Counted from the stretch's first letter, positions 12,015 to 25,489 are shown. The stretch: DNA of 64,000 bases from Sphagnum magellanicum (GCA_021904315.1 CM038911.1:6669390-6733389); one strand, 5' to 3'. The notes: generated from the sequence alone by a model not told the origin. Translations and numbers: made by a program.

Positions 12015-13349
12015 ATGAGGGCGGCAGGAAGTTTAGCTTCTGCTTCGAAAATGGATGTTGCAGTGGGGTTTTCCCCTACACCCATGGTGTCCAGCGAAGT
12101 GGGGACCAAGCCTCGATTCTGCGTAGCGGGGTGTGTGAAATGCGCCCCTGTTTCGTTGGCTTTAAGGTCGAACGCCCTCTCCTCTTGCATGAGGTCCGAG
12201 TGCTCGTCCTCTCCTCTTTCCTCCACCGTCGGAAACTCTTTCATCTCCAGCTCTAGCAGCTTGGCAACAGGGATCCAGAAATCCAGGGGAGGTCATCATC
12301 GTCGTAGGAGCGGCAGCACCAGCGTGGCGGCTGCTGTTGTCAAGAGCATCTTGATGGAAGAGAGAGGAGCAAGCAAAGAGAGATTTGCGGACACAAGTTT
12401 GTTGGAGACTCTCAGAGATTTCGTACCGCTCTTGGAGTCGAAGAAGAGAGGAATAGCATCAGAGCTTGTTGCACCGGAATTTACGGCTGTTGAAGACACT
12501 GACATGACTTTTCTGGAGGGAATTCCACCGCTGGAAGAGGATAGGCTTTGGCAGAGGATGCGGGAAGAAGCTCGATGGGATGCTGTAAAGGAACCACTGC
12601 TTGCAAGCTTCTTGTACTCCACCATTCTCTCACAGAGATCACTGGAGAGAGCCCTGGCTTTCCATCTCGGCAACAAACTGGCTAGCAACACGCTACTTAG
12701 CACACAGCTGTGCAGCGTTATAAATGACACGTTCATGGAGGATGCAGGCATCCGGCGTGCAATTCGAGAGGATATCAGAGCTGTAAAGGAGAGGGATCCT
12801 GCTTTCATCTCCTATTCTCGTTGCTTGCTAAATTACAAAGGCTATCTTTCATGCCAAGCTTACAGAGTTGCACATCATCTCTGGAACCAAGGCCGCACTT
12901 CTCTTGCTCTTGCTATCCAGAGTCGAGTTTCAGAGGTATTCCAAGTGGACATTCACCCTGCTGCAGAGATAGGATCAGGTATCATGTTAGACCATGCCAC
13001 AGGATTGGTAGTGGGAGAGACAGCAAGAATAGGCAGCAATGTCTCCATTTTGCATCAGGTGACATTGGGAGGAACAGGAGCTGTAGATGGTGATAGACAT
13101 CCCAAAATTGGAGATGGAGTGTTGATAGGTGCAGGTGCAATCATTCTTGGCAACATCAACATCGGCAATGGAGCAAAGATTGGAGCTGGCTCTGTAGTAC
13201 TCAGTGATGTGCCTCCTCGCACCACAGCCGTTGGCAATCCTGCTCGCTTGCTTGGTGGCAAGCGAGACCCAACAAAGCTCAAAGAGATTCCAAGTGAAAC
13301 TATGGATCATACCTCCTTCATCAAAGGCTGGTCTGACTATGTGATCTAG
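12015..13349 (+). CDS. SERAT: Serine O-acetyltransferase (plastid or mitochondrial type), intronless
   Basis: It transfers acetyl from acetyl-CoA to L-serine to make O-acetylserine, the carbon skeleton for cysteine. The 444-residue product has a Ser/Ala/Arg-rich leader (about residues 1-110) typical of organelle targeting. It is followed by the N-terminal SATase helical domain starting about LWQRMREEARWDAV (residue 178). A left-handed beta-helix hexapeptide domain comes next, with DIHPAAEIG (His314), DHATG (His327), a GGTG turn, GDRHPKIGDGV and AKIGAGSVVL. The protein ends in GWSDYVI, the C-terminal tail with terminal Ile that docks into O-acetylserine(thiol)lyase in the cysteine synthase complex. 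The first ATG at 12015 was chosen; an in-frame ATG at 12051 would still leave a leader. No intron is needed, as in several plant SERAT genes. It is intact and isolated, with repeats on both sides. Confidence 0.95.
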   Translation: MRAAGSLASASKMDVAVGFSPTPMVSSEVGTKPRFCVAGCVKCAPVSLALRSNALSSCMRSECSSSPLSSTVGNSFISSSSSLATGIQKSRGGHHRRRSGSTSVAAAVVKSILMEERGASKERFADTSLLETLRDFVPLLESKKRGIASELVAPEFTAVEDTDMTFLEGIPPLEEDRLWQRMREEARWDAVKEPLLASFLYSTILSQRSLERALAFHLGNKLASNTLLSTQLCSVINDTFMEDAGIRRAIREDIRAVKERDPAFISYSRCLLNYKGYLSCQAYRVAHHLWNQGRTSLALAIQSRVSEVFQVDIHPAAEIGSGIMLDHATGLVVGETARIGSNVSILHQVTLGGTGAVDGDRHPKIGDGVLIGAGAIILGNINIGNGAKIGAGSVVLSDVPPRTTAVGNPARLLGGKRDPTKLKEIPSETMDHTSFIKGWSDYVI

Positions 13350-13529
13350 AAATTATCCCATTCTCCCCCCCACTCCACCCTCCTACCACAAACCCCATTT
13401 TTCTGTATGTCCTTGAAAGTGTCTTTGTCACATATCTCGTGTGACATGTTACCACCTTTCTTTGTCCACAACTATAAAGAGCACCTTTATGGTGTGTGGT
13501 CTTGTTTTGATTTTGGTGGTGTCACCCAG

Positions 13530-13711
13530 CATTTCTATATTCATTTGGTAATGCTGCAAAATTCGCAACTTGCAATTGTAAGCTCCAATTATTGCAAATT
13601 GCCATACATGTCACCAGCATTCTATGAATGCTCATTTGGTAATGCTGCAAATTCATAGCCTGCAATTGTGAGCAGAAATCATTGCAGTTCACCACACCCA
13701 TCCTCTACAAT
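13530..13711. repeat. Two-copy tandem repeat downstream of serine acetyltransferase
   Basis: The phrase catttggtaatgctgcaaa is present at 13542 and 13633, a period of about 91 bp. The flanking ttgcaattgt(a/g)agc is also repeated. It probably falls in the 3' transcribed or immediate downstream region. Confidence 0.75.
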
Positions 13712-13719
13712 ACATCACG

Positions 13720-14990
13720 ACCCATGTACTACAATTTACATACATTCCTGCATCCATTTAAGCCAACTTCAACACCCCATCTAGTCATATGTATGTAACA
13801 CTGAAATGAAAAATGGTCCTTGTTGCTCAACAAGCAACTGATCTAGAGACCTGCCAGCTTCCATCTTCCAAAACTGAACTATCTTGCTCTCCATGCCTAA
13901 TTCTGTTGCCATGGCACAACTGTCTAAAACCTTACCAATTAGACTCAAGCTTCAGCTATCTTTTTTCTTACATAGGTATATATGAAAGGGGTTTTACCCT
14001 TGTGTATTATACACAAAAAGCATTCCCACTCATGAGTTACACTGAAGGTGGTGCCACTCTGTGAGGTAGGTTATTTTTTGCCATTTACCCTAACATTGCA
14101 AATTGACATTACATCATTCAATTAACTTGTTTTTTCACATTCAATTCACACATATAATGTGACATCGAGTACATCTATGTTGTGTTGATATGGCAAATTG
14201 TAGCCACACCAATCAAGCCATGCTATGTAGATGTTAGCCAATTTTTGTTATCTGATTCAATGTCATCATCTATGTGTCACCTTCTTTTCCAAAGGAAACA
14301 TTGCTTGAGTTAGCTCCCTCTCCTCACCACCTTCTTCTTGAAATCAACAAGTTTGCATCCTACTTGAAGGCATAGAATGCTTTTGCTTTCTTATTGTGTT
14401 CACCTTTCCACTTTGTTCTTATGTTTCAATGCGTTCAAGCAACATCTACTCTTCTAATTTTCGTGGTTTGTGATGTTACACTTGTGTTGTTCATGTGCTC
14501 TAATGTGTGAAATGTGTGTATTGTTGTTATAGTCTTCACACGATTTCAACTTGCTTTGATACTTAGCTTTCTTACACTTTGATTATGATTTTCCTTTGTA
14601 CTTTCACTTTTCACAATTCATTTGAGGTTGAGGTATGTTCTGATTCTTCTTGTTCCATTTCCCTTGTAGTTTTAAATTTTTGGTGCTCGTGTTTGTTGCA
14701 CATTCTTTGTTTTGGTGTCATGCAAGTATTTATAATTGTGGCCTTCAACTTTTGGTCATTTTTCTATGCTATTGGGGTTTTGTCATTTCATGTTCTTCAT
14801 TGGGTATATGAAAATTAAAAACTACATGTTTATCAATGTGTCCTTGCAATATGTATTCAATATCCTTGCAAGTATGTGGGTTTTTTATTAATTTTTGCAT
14901 TCTCTTTTTTTGCACCCTTCAAGTTGTTTGATCTTTCTGTTGCTCTTTATGTTTTTGTCATTGTTCTTTTCACTATGGCATCTACAAGTT
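13720..14990. other. Intergenic region, nothing recognised
   Basis: There are short unrelated open frames only. The 14380-14990 stretch is T-rich on the plus strand and looks like decayed transposon flank to the Harbinger remnant that follows. No motif is supported. Confidence 0.5.
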
Positions 14991-15009
14991 TTTTTTTTCA
15001 AGTTTTAGT

Positions 15010-15870
15010 TCACCATGGATAATGAAGAATTGTTGGTTGTAATTGCCATGATTGTCCTTTCCATCACAATGCTTTAACATGCCTAAGAAATACCCTAATC
15101 ATCATTGCCAATTCTTTTTAATTTGAATGTTGATACTACAAGCTATGTGTAGATTATGATTACAAGTTCATATTTGCACAACTTGCAAATTCAATCAACT
15201 TGATTGCAATGGAATTTGAACTAGACCATTGGGTGAATATGTGAAGTACAACTTGGTTTTTGGTGTTTTTACTAACAAAATTTTATCAACATAATAAAAT
15301 GATGATTGATGGATTCAAAACTTTAAAACATCAAAAGAAACCTTATTCAACATAACCAACAAGTTAGGATCATTGATTGCCAAAAAAATATTAAGTACTA
15401 TCTTGCAATCCTTGTGGAGGTTAACATGGCTTGCGTGATTTATAAGTTTTGGCATGGCTCAAATTTGTTAACTTGTATAAAGTTATTTGTGATAAATAAA
15501 TCAATAATCAATATAATTTTTTTTATGAAGTTGTCCAAGTTGTGACCATGTGTTTAGGAATTTCATTACATGTATGGCAAGACAAAGATTGGAGTTACAA
15601 TGTTGAATTCAAATAGTGGTGTGGTTTACTAAGTGTGCATGACATGATAGATGGTATAGATATATCCATTTTCAAACCAAACATTTTTGGGGTAAAAGAT
15701 AATTGCTTTCATAAAATAAGAAGATATTATATTATGACATAAGCAATAGTTGATGTTCAAATGTTTATTGACATTTATGTTGGCCTACCTAGAAGTTTGA
15801 ATGATTTTTGAATTCTATGAAATTCGAGTATGTACAATACTATGCCAAAACATGGTTTTTATGACTAAGT
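15010..15870 (+). pseudogene. PIF/Harbinger transposase remnant (second family)
   Basis: Around 15630-15830 one frame reads VHDMIDGIDISIFKP, then YYIMT, AIVDVQMFIDIYVGLP and RSLNDF. These match the DDE transposase core: the first catalytic Asp in MIDGxxI, then the DIYVGxPGSxxDS-type block. Upstream, about 15310-15560, gives fragments like the helical N-terminal domain (for example LAYGMAQIC-type pieces after frameshift). Multiple stops, for example after YYIMT and RSLNDF, make it a pseudogene. It differs in sequence from the HARBI1-like remnant at 3.8-5.7 kb, so two Harbinger lineages are present. Confidence 0.7.
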
Positions 15871-16179
15871 CATTATGTGACTAGTGAGCAAATTTGGTTG
15901 TGTAGTCATATGTGGACACTAATCACAAACACTTATGCAATTATAATCATATCCATGACTAGATGATTAAAAGTCATTTTTTTAAATGACAATATTTGTC
16001 CCTTTCACCATGTTTGACCAAAGTTGTATAAAAAAGAACATGAACATTATGCACACACCAATGTCAATTTATATATGTTATTTGGGATATTTATTGAAAT
16101 TTGGGATTTTTTCCTATTTTAAATAGGAAAAAATGTAATAAAAAATCATAATAACTTATTTTTACCCTTGATTAATTTA

Positions 16180-16310
16180 GGTTTAACTGGTATTTAGCTT
16201 AGGTTTAGCCTTGCAAATATCTTAAATTTAAATTAAGGTCAACCTTGATTAGCTTAAGTTTAGCTTGGGTTTAACATAGGTTTAACCAAGGTTAGCTTAT
16301 ATGGGAAAAA
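16180..16310. repeat. Short degenerate TTTAGCTT/TTTAACC repeat
   Basis: There are repeated variants of ggtttaacctaggttta and gcttaggtttagc in both registers over about 130 bp. It resembles the longer arrays at 25.5-27.3 kb. Confidence 0.55.
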
Positions 16311-16319
16311 TCACATTGT

Positions 16320-19300
16320 GAGTGAACCACTTTTCACCACTTTTCACCCAAAAAATTATATAACAAATATGATAAGTATGTAAGTTGAAATCTTAATGGC
16401 ATCTTTTGAAAATTTTAAACATAAGAAAAAAAAAATAGAATGTGCATGACAACATTTTGGAACTCCAAACTAATTTTGAATGAAATTTAAGCTTGATTTA
16501 ATGGTTAGATGAAAAAAATTGGATCAAATCAATGTGCATAAAATATATAATGTACATTTTTTCAATGGCCATAGAGCCTCATGTTTGTGGTTCATGACAC
16601 ATTACCAACCCAAAGAAAAATGAAAAAATACATAATGTCCACTTAAAAAATTTCGTCCTTTTTCTTAAGGTAATGGTTTTTCCCAAGAAAAAAGAATTTA
16701 TTATGCATTTATTATTCAAATGTGCAAAAAACATTTAATGGATTTTCAACCAAAAAATTTAAACTTTTAAATAGTCTTAAATTTAGTTGATGTATATCAA
16801 TATCATTCACCACCAAAAAAATCATTACAAAATTTCACATGCAACTTTAATTTTGAAATAGATTTGCAAATTTTTCATACTTTGTAAAATATTTATTTCA
16901 AGACAAATATACTTTATATGTTCAAATTCGTAAATGTTTGTTGGAGTTTTTAAAAAAAATAAACTAGTAATTTAAATATGAAGCTAATACAATATATTTG
17001 ATCGAATGGCAATTTAATAAATTAAAACATCGGCATCAGTTTTTTTCTTTGTTCATGATCATTCAAAAAGTTGCCCATGATCGAACATTCATCCATAAAT
17101 CTTGTGTTCAAATTTTTTTAAGCTACAAGTCATACTTGGAAGTTAAGTGTTCGGGAATAATAGGTGGGACAACCAACCTTTAAAAGGCAACATTTCATAG
17201 ACCACCCATTTGTGGTTGATTTTGTGTAATTTTTTGTTTGGTAATGGGTGTCCAAGGCAACAATAAACTTCAATGAATTGAGGTGATTGCAAATATGAAG
17301 TTTTGAGCATGTGGAATTGTAAATAGGCACTTGAAATTAACCCTTTTGTGTACGTAAAAAAAAAACATACAAGAACATGAAATTTCACCCCTTGTGCACA
17401 TAAAAACAAGTAAATTGCCCAATTTTGGGCTAGACACCAATGCAACAAATAGATTTGGATGTAATTAGAACAAGAATTAAAGAAATTTATTAAACCTTTT
17501 CCAACCACAATTTGTATCAATGCATTTCTCCCACTAAAAACAACTTGGCAAGAACAAGGCAACACCAAGTTCCCACAAAGTTTGGTAGTCCTAGAGTGAA
17601 AATTTGAAGTTTTTTTAAGCATGTCACATGTAACAAAAAAATAGTTGTAGGAGTTTTAATATTTCTTAAAAAGATTACAAGTTGGGATCAAGAAGGAATT
17701 AAAAGTAGATTTGGTTGTAACTAGGAACTATATAGGACATAATTCATGTTGCAATTAAGATTAATTAGAAAGGATGTAGAAGTAGTTCTTAATACATTTA
17801 AGATCAAACATGAAATAGAAGATCTTAAAAAGTAGGAATAATGCAAAACAAGGTAGATTTGAGTGGCATACCAATGCTGGTGTAGCTTGAAAAAATAAAA
17901 ATAGTGCAAAAGAAAGAAAAATTAAATGGCATACCAAAGCTAATGTAAAAACACAATGTCAAAATATTCAAATAATCTCTATTATCATTGGGCTCACTAA
18001 TCCATAGTCCTACAAGTGTCATCACGATGTAATAATAGCATAAGTCATAGATTTCCTTCTCTTGCATCACAATGCACCTTGAAATACATTCCAACTACCT
18101 ACACATCAACAATTAATATCACATTAAATTGAAAGGATTTTGTTGAATTTTATGAAATATTTGTATCTTGTGAAAAAAAGGAAACCTATTCAATTGAAGA
18201 CATTTAACACACTTTCTAATATTTTGGTCTTTGTATAAGAATCATTGATTCATACCACTTGTAGGGCCTAAACAAACACCCCCAAATGCTTGGAGATTGG
18301 GATTAAGAGGAGTAGGGCTTAAATGATTTTACCAAATTGAAAAAAGGCATTGTAGCATGTACCACTACGTATTAAGGGTGGACTGTTGGCAAATTGCCTT
18401 GCAACATATCTCAATATGTTAAGAAAATGATCGAATGGGGTTTCAAGTCAAAGCTATGAAGACCAAAAAAACTAATAGCCTCAACCTACCACCGAACAAC
18501 ACACGAGAACATGCATTTGCAAATTACAACACCAACAAGATAAAACAAACATCAACCCCATCTTGCCACAACAAGAACACATAATTCAACTAGGATTAAT
18601 AGATTGTTTAGTGGATATAAACAAGGCAAATGGACAAATCAACAACTAAAAGATGCCATGGATGAAGTGGAGAGGGGATACACATCTTTTAAAAATGCTA
18701 GTAGGTATTGAAACATCTTTTTGACTTCACTCTCAAATCATTTCAATGGAAGAAATAGAAATAGAAAAATGGGCCCCTAAGGTGTGATAGTAGAATAAAA
18801 AGATGGAACAATAGTTACTTGGGTTTTGAACATGCAAAGGTTAGTTTATGTATCACCCTTCAATAATTTAAATTGAAGGTGATTGAAGTTATGCAAACTA
18901 AACTCACACCACTTTGAAATGGCATTCCATGAAATAACTAATGGTATTGGTTCAAAAAATGTTATCTAGATATTAACACACATCTTGTAGAAGGGTTAAA
19001 AAAAATTTAAGCATAAAGGCTAAGGAACCAAATTTCAATATTTTATTTCAACTTGGAAAACTTTTACATAGAACACCAGTACCCACCAAACCACATCTAT
19101 AATTCAAATGATATAAGGATTCAAGTAGGACAACAATCTAGTGTTTGAATTTTGGCTAAGTAAGACTTATGTGATGTTTATAGCACCATCCCCAAATTTT
19201 GAAAATGGTTGACGATTAATTGTGTTGTTAATGTTGTGAGGGCAACCTTACTTGCCTTTTAGTTTTTTAGAAGTTCAAGGATGTGGGAAATTACATAAAA

Positions 19301-19615
19301 CTATATAGACTAAGAACATGCATGGCCATGTAGAAAAAGGTTTAAACATAACAACATACATGTTCAATTAATGGTTTATTTTTTCTGCAAATTTGTACCA
19401 AAGGAGGTTTTTCAACAAAATCACCATCTCTTGATTTTAAATGGGTATGGATCACACGTAATAATAGAGGCACTCAAAGAAGCAATATAATTTGGGTTGG
19501 ACATGGTCATGTTACCTTCACATATTTTACATGCATTCCAACCATTAGGTGCGACTTGCTTCAAATGTCGCAACCCTACTTTGAGGGAAATGAGAGGATG
19601 AAACTCACACACCCA
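16320..19615. other. Long AT-rich intergenic region, no gene recognised
   Basis: This is more than 3 kb with no coding motif I can support. Open frames such as those at 17.1-17.6 kb on the minus strand lack recognisable domains and have the same AT-rich composition as their surroundings. It is probably eroded transposon sequence. Confidence 0.5.
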
Positions 19616-19619
19616 AATT

Positions 19620-20340
19620 GGGACTTGGGAGTCCTCCGAGACTCCCAAAACTTCAGAGGTCGATTGCATGGGTCAAAATACCTCGTATCGAGATGTTCTT
19701 TATATCATTGGGAAGCTATTGAAGTGTAGATGTCGAAAATGGCCTCACATTGGCCATTTGGATATTTGCAGCACAAGTTATGGCAAAAAGAAGGGTCAAG
19801 AGTCAAATTGGCAGTTTGACTCCCGACCACTAAAAGTCGGAAATCAACCCGACCCCGGCGTATGCAGGTGAAATGCGACACACCGTTGGAAAGATCTTGA
19901 GGAGAGCTACAACTTTCCTTTAGATCTCATCCCAATCGGACGTCTAAGCAAAGAGTTATGATCATTCAAAGTCTCGGAAATCCAAACCGGGACAATTTCA
20001 GGACTCCTCCTTGGGAGTCCTGGGACAAAAAGTCATTCGGATGTGGGTGCCGCGAAGAGGCACGGAGTATACTATATGGGGGAAGGTGGTGGCTTCCCCC
20101 GAGTCCGGGCCGTGGTGAGTCAAGTGAGTCCAGAATTGCCAATGGCTTGTCCTAACACCAAGGGTGTTCTAGAATGTGAACTAACCAACTTATTGGTTGG
20201 TTTTATGCAGGTTCGAGTAAGTGAATAGCATGTCACTTCTTCCTAGTCCCATCCCGGAGCTTTAGCATGCCCCTCTACCCCTTTTAGTGTTAAGAGCTGG
20301 GAACGTGCCTCGAGTCCCCCACAATTCCACAACTTGAGTA
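19620..20340. mobile_element. Probable LTR-like or untranslated segment of a Ty3/gypsy element
   Basis: This block is clearly less AT-rich than its surroundings and lies directly upstream of the gypsy pol remnant. It contains two strong hairpins with related stems: 19625-19648 (ttgggagtc paired with gactcccaa) and 20000-20021 (aggactcc paired with ggagtcct). Phrases such as ccgttggaaagatcttgagg and cccaatcggacgtctaagc resemble plant LTR sequences in style. No matching second LTR was identified. A short gagtcttgggagtgc phrase near 24270 is the only downstream echo, so LTR status is inferred. Confidence 0.4.
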
Positions 20341-20539
20341 ACTTAGCACCAATTTGGGGCTAACTAGGGACTTGGGAGCACATCATCAAACCATTCAAAA
20401 ATGCATTTAGAAAGGAACGAGACCATGTCATGGCAAAAAAAAATATCTTGAACCAAACAAGGCCATGTTGGTAAAATGGGTGGATAAGGTTTTACAACAA
20501 TCCGTGAAAAAAAAACATAAAATCACAGTTTAAGGTTTA

Positions 20540-22350
20540 TGGCCAAGCCTTTAGATCCTACTACCACGTTTGGAAAGTTTGGTCTTGGTGAAATAATCAT
20601 TGTAGCAAAATAGGAAGATCACGAAAATTCATACCTTTCATATGCAACAAATGAATCCAATGACACAAAGGATGAAGTTGAAATTACCACAAAGTTGTTG
20701 AGTATTGTAGGGACTTTTAGGTAATGCTTACAACAAATCCTAAATGGCCTTCTTTAACAACACCTTGCTACTTCATAAAAATGCCACACATCATTGCAAC
20801 CCTAGCAATCAACCATGAAGAAAACGAGTTGGTGGTGAACTTGGATGATTTTAATCATGAATTTAATGACTTAAGTGTTCCAATTCAAACCCAAGGGGCT
20901 CCGAGATTAACTAATGCAAGAAATGTCGTGAATTTGATATTAGTTTTAACCCAAATAAATGTATGTTCTTGATGTATTTTGAAGTCATCTTAGGATACAT
21001 TATGTCCAAGGAAGTAAATTATTAAACCCAAAAAAGATATCAACAACTATGAACATGCCAACACTGAAAACCCCTACAGACATTCAAGTGTTCAATGGAA
21101 AGGCCCAATTCTACCATTATTTCATAAAAGATTTTGCTTTCATCATGGCCCCAATCACCAAGTTGTTTTGAAAAACAAAATTGTTTGAATGGACACCAAA
21201 GTGTTAGCACACTTGGGAGGGCATCACAACCAAGTGCATGGATGCTTCTATACTCATCGCCCCCATATCAAATTTGGAATTTCATGTGCACATGGACACA
21301 TCCAATCTAGCAATATGGGCAATGTTGGCCCAAAATCCAACCATAAAATGTGACTAGCCCATTGCCTATGCCTCATGACTCCTTGACAATGTGGAGAAAA
21401 ATTACACCACTACTGAAAGGGAGGCATAGGTGTATGTTTTACACAAATTTCAACATTATTATTGGGAAACAAGTTTGTATTCTACGTGGACCACATGGTT
21501 TTTTATATTTCATCAAGAAACCACAAGTGTTAAATTAAATTGCCAAGTGGTTGTTCTTTTTTTGAAATATGATTTTCCGGTGGTGTATAAATTTGGGTGA
21601 TCCCATTTGGTGGCAAATCTCTGTCATGATTTCCAAAAACCATTGAAACCACAAGGGTCCCAAATCAAACCATGAATGTTAATCTTTTTTTGACTCAACC
21701 CAAATGGCTATAGGAAATCCAATATTACTTATCTTTTGGAAATTTTCTAGTAATTACTCTCAAGACTAGAAATGAAAATTAGCCTTCAAAGATTTGCCTT
21801 TCACATTCATCAATAATAACTAGTATAAGATGGGACAAGATCGAGTATTGTGACATTGTTCGACAATAGATCAAATCCCTACCATTATGCAATAACTGCA
21901 TCAAGGTGTGGGAGAAGGCCACTTTTCGACAACCATCATTAATCGCAAAATTTTGGACACCCAATACTGGTGGCCCCCAACTTTATATAAAGATGTAAAG
22001 GAGTATTGGCAATCCTATGATGATTGTCAACATACTTGATGTCTTGCACTTCGTCATGTGGTAAAATTAATAACTTTCCTATGGTTGAGCCTTTCATCAA
22101 ATAGGGACTGAATTTCATTGGGTCAATCAAGCTTACATGATGTTTTATCATGAATCGATATTAAGAATTGTGTCCTTGCTTCAAACAAAAGAAGATAAAC
22201 ACATTGTTTTCTTAGATGTTAGAGTCATTTTTGAAAGTGTAATCATGAAATGGAAAATCTTTGTAACTTTGTCATGGGATTCTTCCACAACATGCCCATT
22301 AGAAAAAACTTGCTTGCAAAGAGAAGTGGGCCATTATCTATGATGACTAA
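20540..22350 (+). pseudogene. Ty3/gypsy retrotransposon pol remnant (RT end, RNase H, integrase start)
   Basis: From about 20900 one frame reads CREFDISFNPNKCMF and ILGYIMSKEV, the end of the reverse transcriptase palm. Next come PTLKTPTDIQVFNG and FAFIMAPITKLF (RT connection), FEWTPK, then FHVHMDTSNLAIWAMLAQNP (RNase H, with Thr-Asp-Ala replaced by MDTS) and IAYAS, then NYTTTEREA. Around 21880-22040 it continues with MQ, LHQGVGEGHFSTT and ILDTQYWWPP, then KDVKEYWQSYDDCQHT, the integrase zinc-finger region. Stops and frameshifts are frequent. The RT active-site block (YxDD) upstream of 20900 is not recognisable, so the 5' half of RT appears lost. This is a dead element. Confidence 0.85.
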
Positions 22351-22399
22351 GAAAAACTCATGACTATATATACATGGTTAGAACAAGTCATAATGAAAA

Positions 22400-25070
22400 T
22401 TTCTAAAAGATGTATCTTTTCAACAAAGTTGCATTGAATTTGGTTCAATTATTCAATAAAAATATCTTTGAAATGGTTAATGCATTCGTGAACACTCAAC
22501 TTAAATTCCAACCATCACATTTCAAAGACTTCATCGACACAAATGACAATGTGTACACCCCCATTCCTCATTAAGAAGTAAAAGTTATAATGACAAAGCG
22601 TCAAGGATCCCTAGTCCCCTAGGCATGAAAAAATCATAAACTTTTATATAATTTTCCAAAAACAATGTACTCAACTTATAATGTCGAAAGCAATTTTGCT
22701 AACTCACAAAAAGAACATTAGTTCTATAATGTACCCAAACTTCTTATTCATCATAATTCTCCTTATAAGACCTTGCAATTTGGAACCTTTTTGTGTAAGA
22801 AAAATGCAACCAACAATATGCAACAATAAAGAAAGGAGTAATTTATGAATGCCACATTTTTAGAATGTTCAACAATTCCCTAGAATGTAGTTGAATGCAT
22901 TTCATCCACCAAGATCCAACAACAATGGTCAATTAAAGAACTAAAATCTTTAGTGCCATCAAATGATTCTACACAAGGACCTATTAAACATGAATGATGT
23001 GTTGGCAACACAAGTGTTTGAAGAAAGGACTTTGTTACCCTTCAAAACTTGATGGATGTAAATAAATAAATTCAAAACCTTAGAATGGAATCCATTGGTC
23101 ACATTCACTTTGTGTACTTACATGTTGAAGAGGTTTATGAAAAACTTCAATACAAAATATTTAGAAACAACTTGAATACTTAAGATGTAAATATAAAGCC
23201 AACCTAAAAGAACATGGTGAAGCCTATTGCATGTCTAACATAGGTTTTGTGTCAAACAATTGCAAAAAACAAACATCTAGCAGTACCTTCCCACCCCCAA
23301 TCCCCTACCTCGCAACATGGCTTATTTAACACAAAAGGTTATGATCATGATGAAATCAATTCAATTCAAATTTAGTAATATGAAATTCAACTCATATTCA
23401 CAAATGTAAATTTTATTATTGATAATACTAAAATCAAATTCATTAATAGTAAAGATAAAATCACAAAATTTGACATGCCCCTTAAACCTTGCCACAAGGA
23501 TGTATTGCGGTAAACTTTTTGTTACAATGCATTGCAAAAGACTTGAAAGCCTTGAGTGCACTTTTTAACTCCACACACTAGGACAAGAGCGTTATGCAGC
23601 AACTCTAAAATGATATTAGAACAAAATTTTCAATTTGGGTTCACAGACACATCAAAATGCACAAACCAAACTGATAGAAAAATGTGGTTAAGGAATTTAA
23701 AACCAAATTGGTGCATGGACATGCCACATACTTACAAGGCTCACCACAACCTAAACTTTCAAGGAATCATTATTCTTTTCCTTATAGTAGATTCTATAGT
23801 TCTTTGTTGGGGCTACAACAAAATGTCCATTTTTTTAGGGACTTTTAAATTAAAGTTTTAAAATTATCAAATCAAAATTCCACCACTTTTGGGGTTCATA
23901 ATTTTTTCATTTCCATCCAAATGAAAAGCTTTTGAAAAAAAAATTATAGCCTTCAAAAAATCTTTCCAAAAATATGTCAAGCTCCTTAATTATAGTTGAT
24001 TTGACCCTTTCATCAAATGAATTAAGTGCTTAGGGTCCATTTTGGTAGTTTGATTCAATTCAACCCTTCAAATGGCCATAACTTGTGTTAAATGTATTTG
24101 TTTTGAAAGTGTAACCCCACCTTAGTATATTTGTTTTTAAGACCTTTCCAACAATTTAAAGAAGGCCCAATTTGGACAAAACTTGGCTTCCCAAACCTTG
24201 ATCCAAAAATTTAGGACACTTCAAGACCTTCAACTTTCAAAATGTGAATTCAACTTGAGAGTCTTGGGAGTGCTTCCCTTTGACTCCCACACATTTTCTT
24301 GCATTCACTCCAAGTCTTGATCCGTTGCTTAACTTGATTATACTTGGAAATGTATAATTTCCTTTCATCTTAAGAAGGACATTTTGTTACCCATCTTAGG
24401 AATTGGTCATGCACCCAAGTAGGGTTGTGACAAATTTGAACATTGAAAGTTGACCATATATATAAACTTGTTAATGCAAATGTCAAACCAAATTACGTTG
24501 AACTTGCATTCACTACTTTGTAATCAAGTTGTTTAATAGTACCAAAATTAAATTGACTAATATCATAGATAAAGTGATTAATGAACATTGGAATTGATCA
24601 TACTTAAAAACTTGTTTGTGCATGCCAAAAAATATTGCATTGATTTGTAAGATATATTTCCAAGTTTCATTAATGTTAAAGAAACTTGAAAATATATCCC
24701 CCACATGTACCTTTGCATCAAAAGAGAATGGGCATGAACAATCAAGCTTTTCACATCTTGCATTGCCGCCAAATCAAGGTAATATAAAAGTTTTTGAATG
24801 TCAACTTCTTTTCTACTAAAAATGAGGGTATGAAGAAGACAACTTGAGTGAAAACATTTGGAACCAAGGTGATATCAAGTTCTATTAAACATTCACAAAT
24901 TTGTGTTTTCTAAATTATATAATTCAAGAATAAAATGTTGTCCTCTTTCTTTGTGAAGTGTCATTATCCACATGAACATTGGATACCTTTTTCACCAAGA
25001 CAATAATATGGAGTTAAACATTATTGATTATTTTTTCCCATGTTGAAAAGCCCCATATACTATGCTTGTT
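22400..25070. other. Probable decayed retroelement tail and flank, no recognisable domains
   Basis: It follows the integrase remnant on the same strand. I find no chromodomain, second LTR or other motif. Phrases near 24000-24300 (ttggtagtttgattc, tcaaatggccataacttgtg, gagtcttgggagtgc) have a retrotransposon untranslated flavour and a loose resemblance to 19.6-20.0 kb. Confidence 0.4.
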
Positions 25071-25489
25071 TGCACTACACCAAAACATGGGTTATAACAT
25101 TGCAAATATGACTACATTTGTAATCATATGTGCCGAATGTGATTACATGACTTTGTAATCCAAGCATCCATGTTGCTTATGCCATGAATCCTATCCACAC
25201 CCTTAGTTGTAAATGCCATTACGACTTGTGCCTTCCATGATTGCAATAATTTTCACCATCATCATGGACAACATCCAACGGTCTAGATTTAATTTTAAAA
25301 TCTAAAAAAAATAATTATTGATTATTTCCTTGTTGCCACATGGCAAAGATTGACCCAATAACATGTTGCCATGTGGTAACATAAGCATAAGCATTTAGGA
25401 TTTCTGACCATTTATATTACACCATGTGGTACCATCAATCTAAGAAACATATTTTTAAATATTCAATTACATGTAGCCATGTGGCATCC

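Noticed and set aside
12296-13310. Antisense open frames over the serine acetyltransferase
   Set aside because: They are shadows of a well-conserved plus-strand gene and contain no recognisable domain.
25073-25091. CACTACACCAAAA, like the end of a CACTA (En/Spm) transposon
   Set aside because: No inverted partner ending TTTTGGTGTAGTG was found in the window and no three-base target duplication or transposase is nearby, so a chance match is likely.
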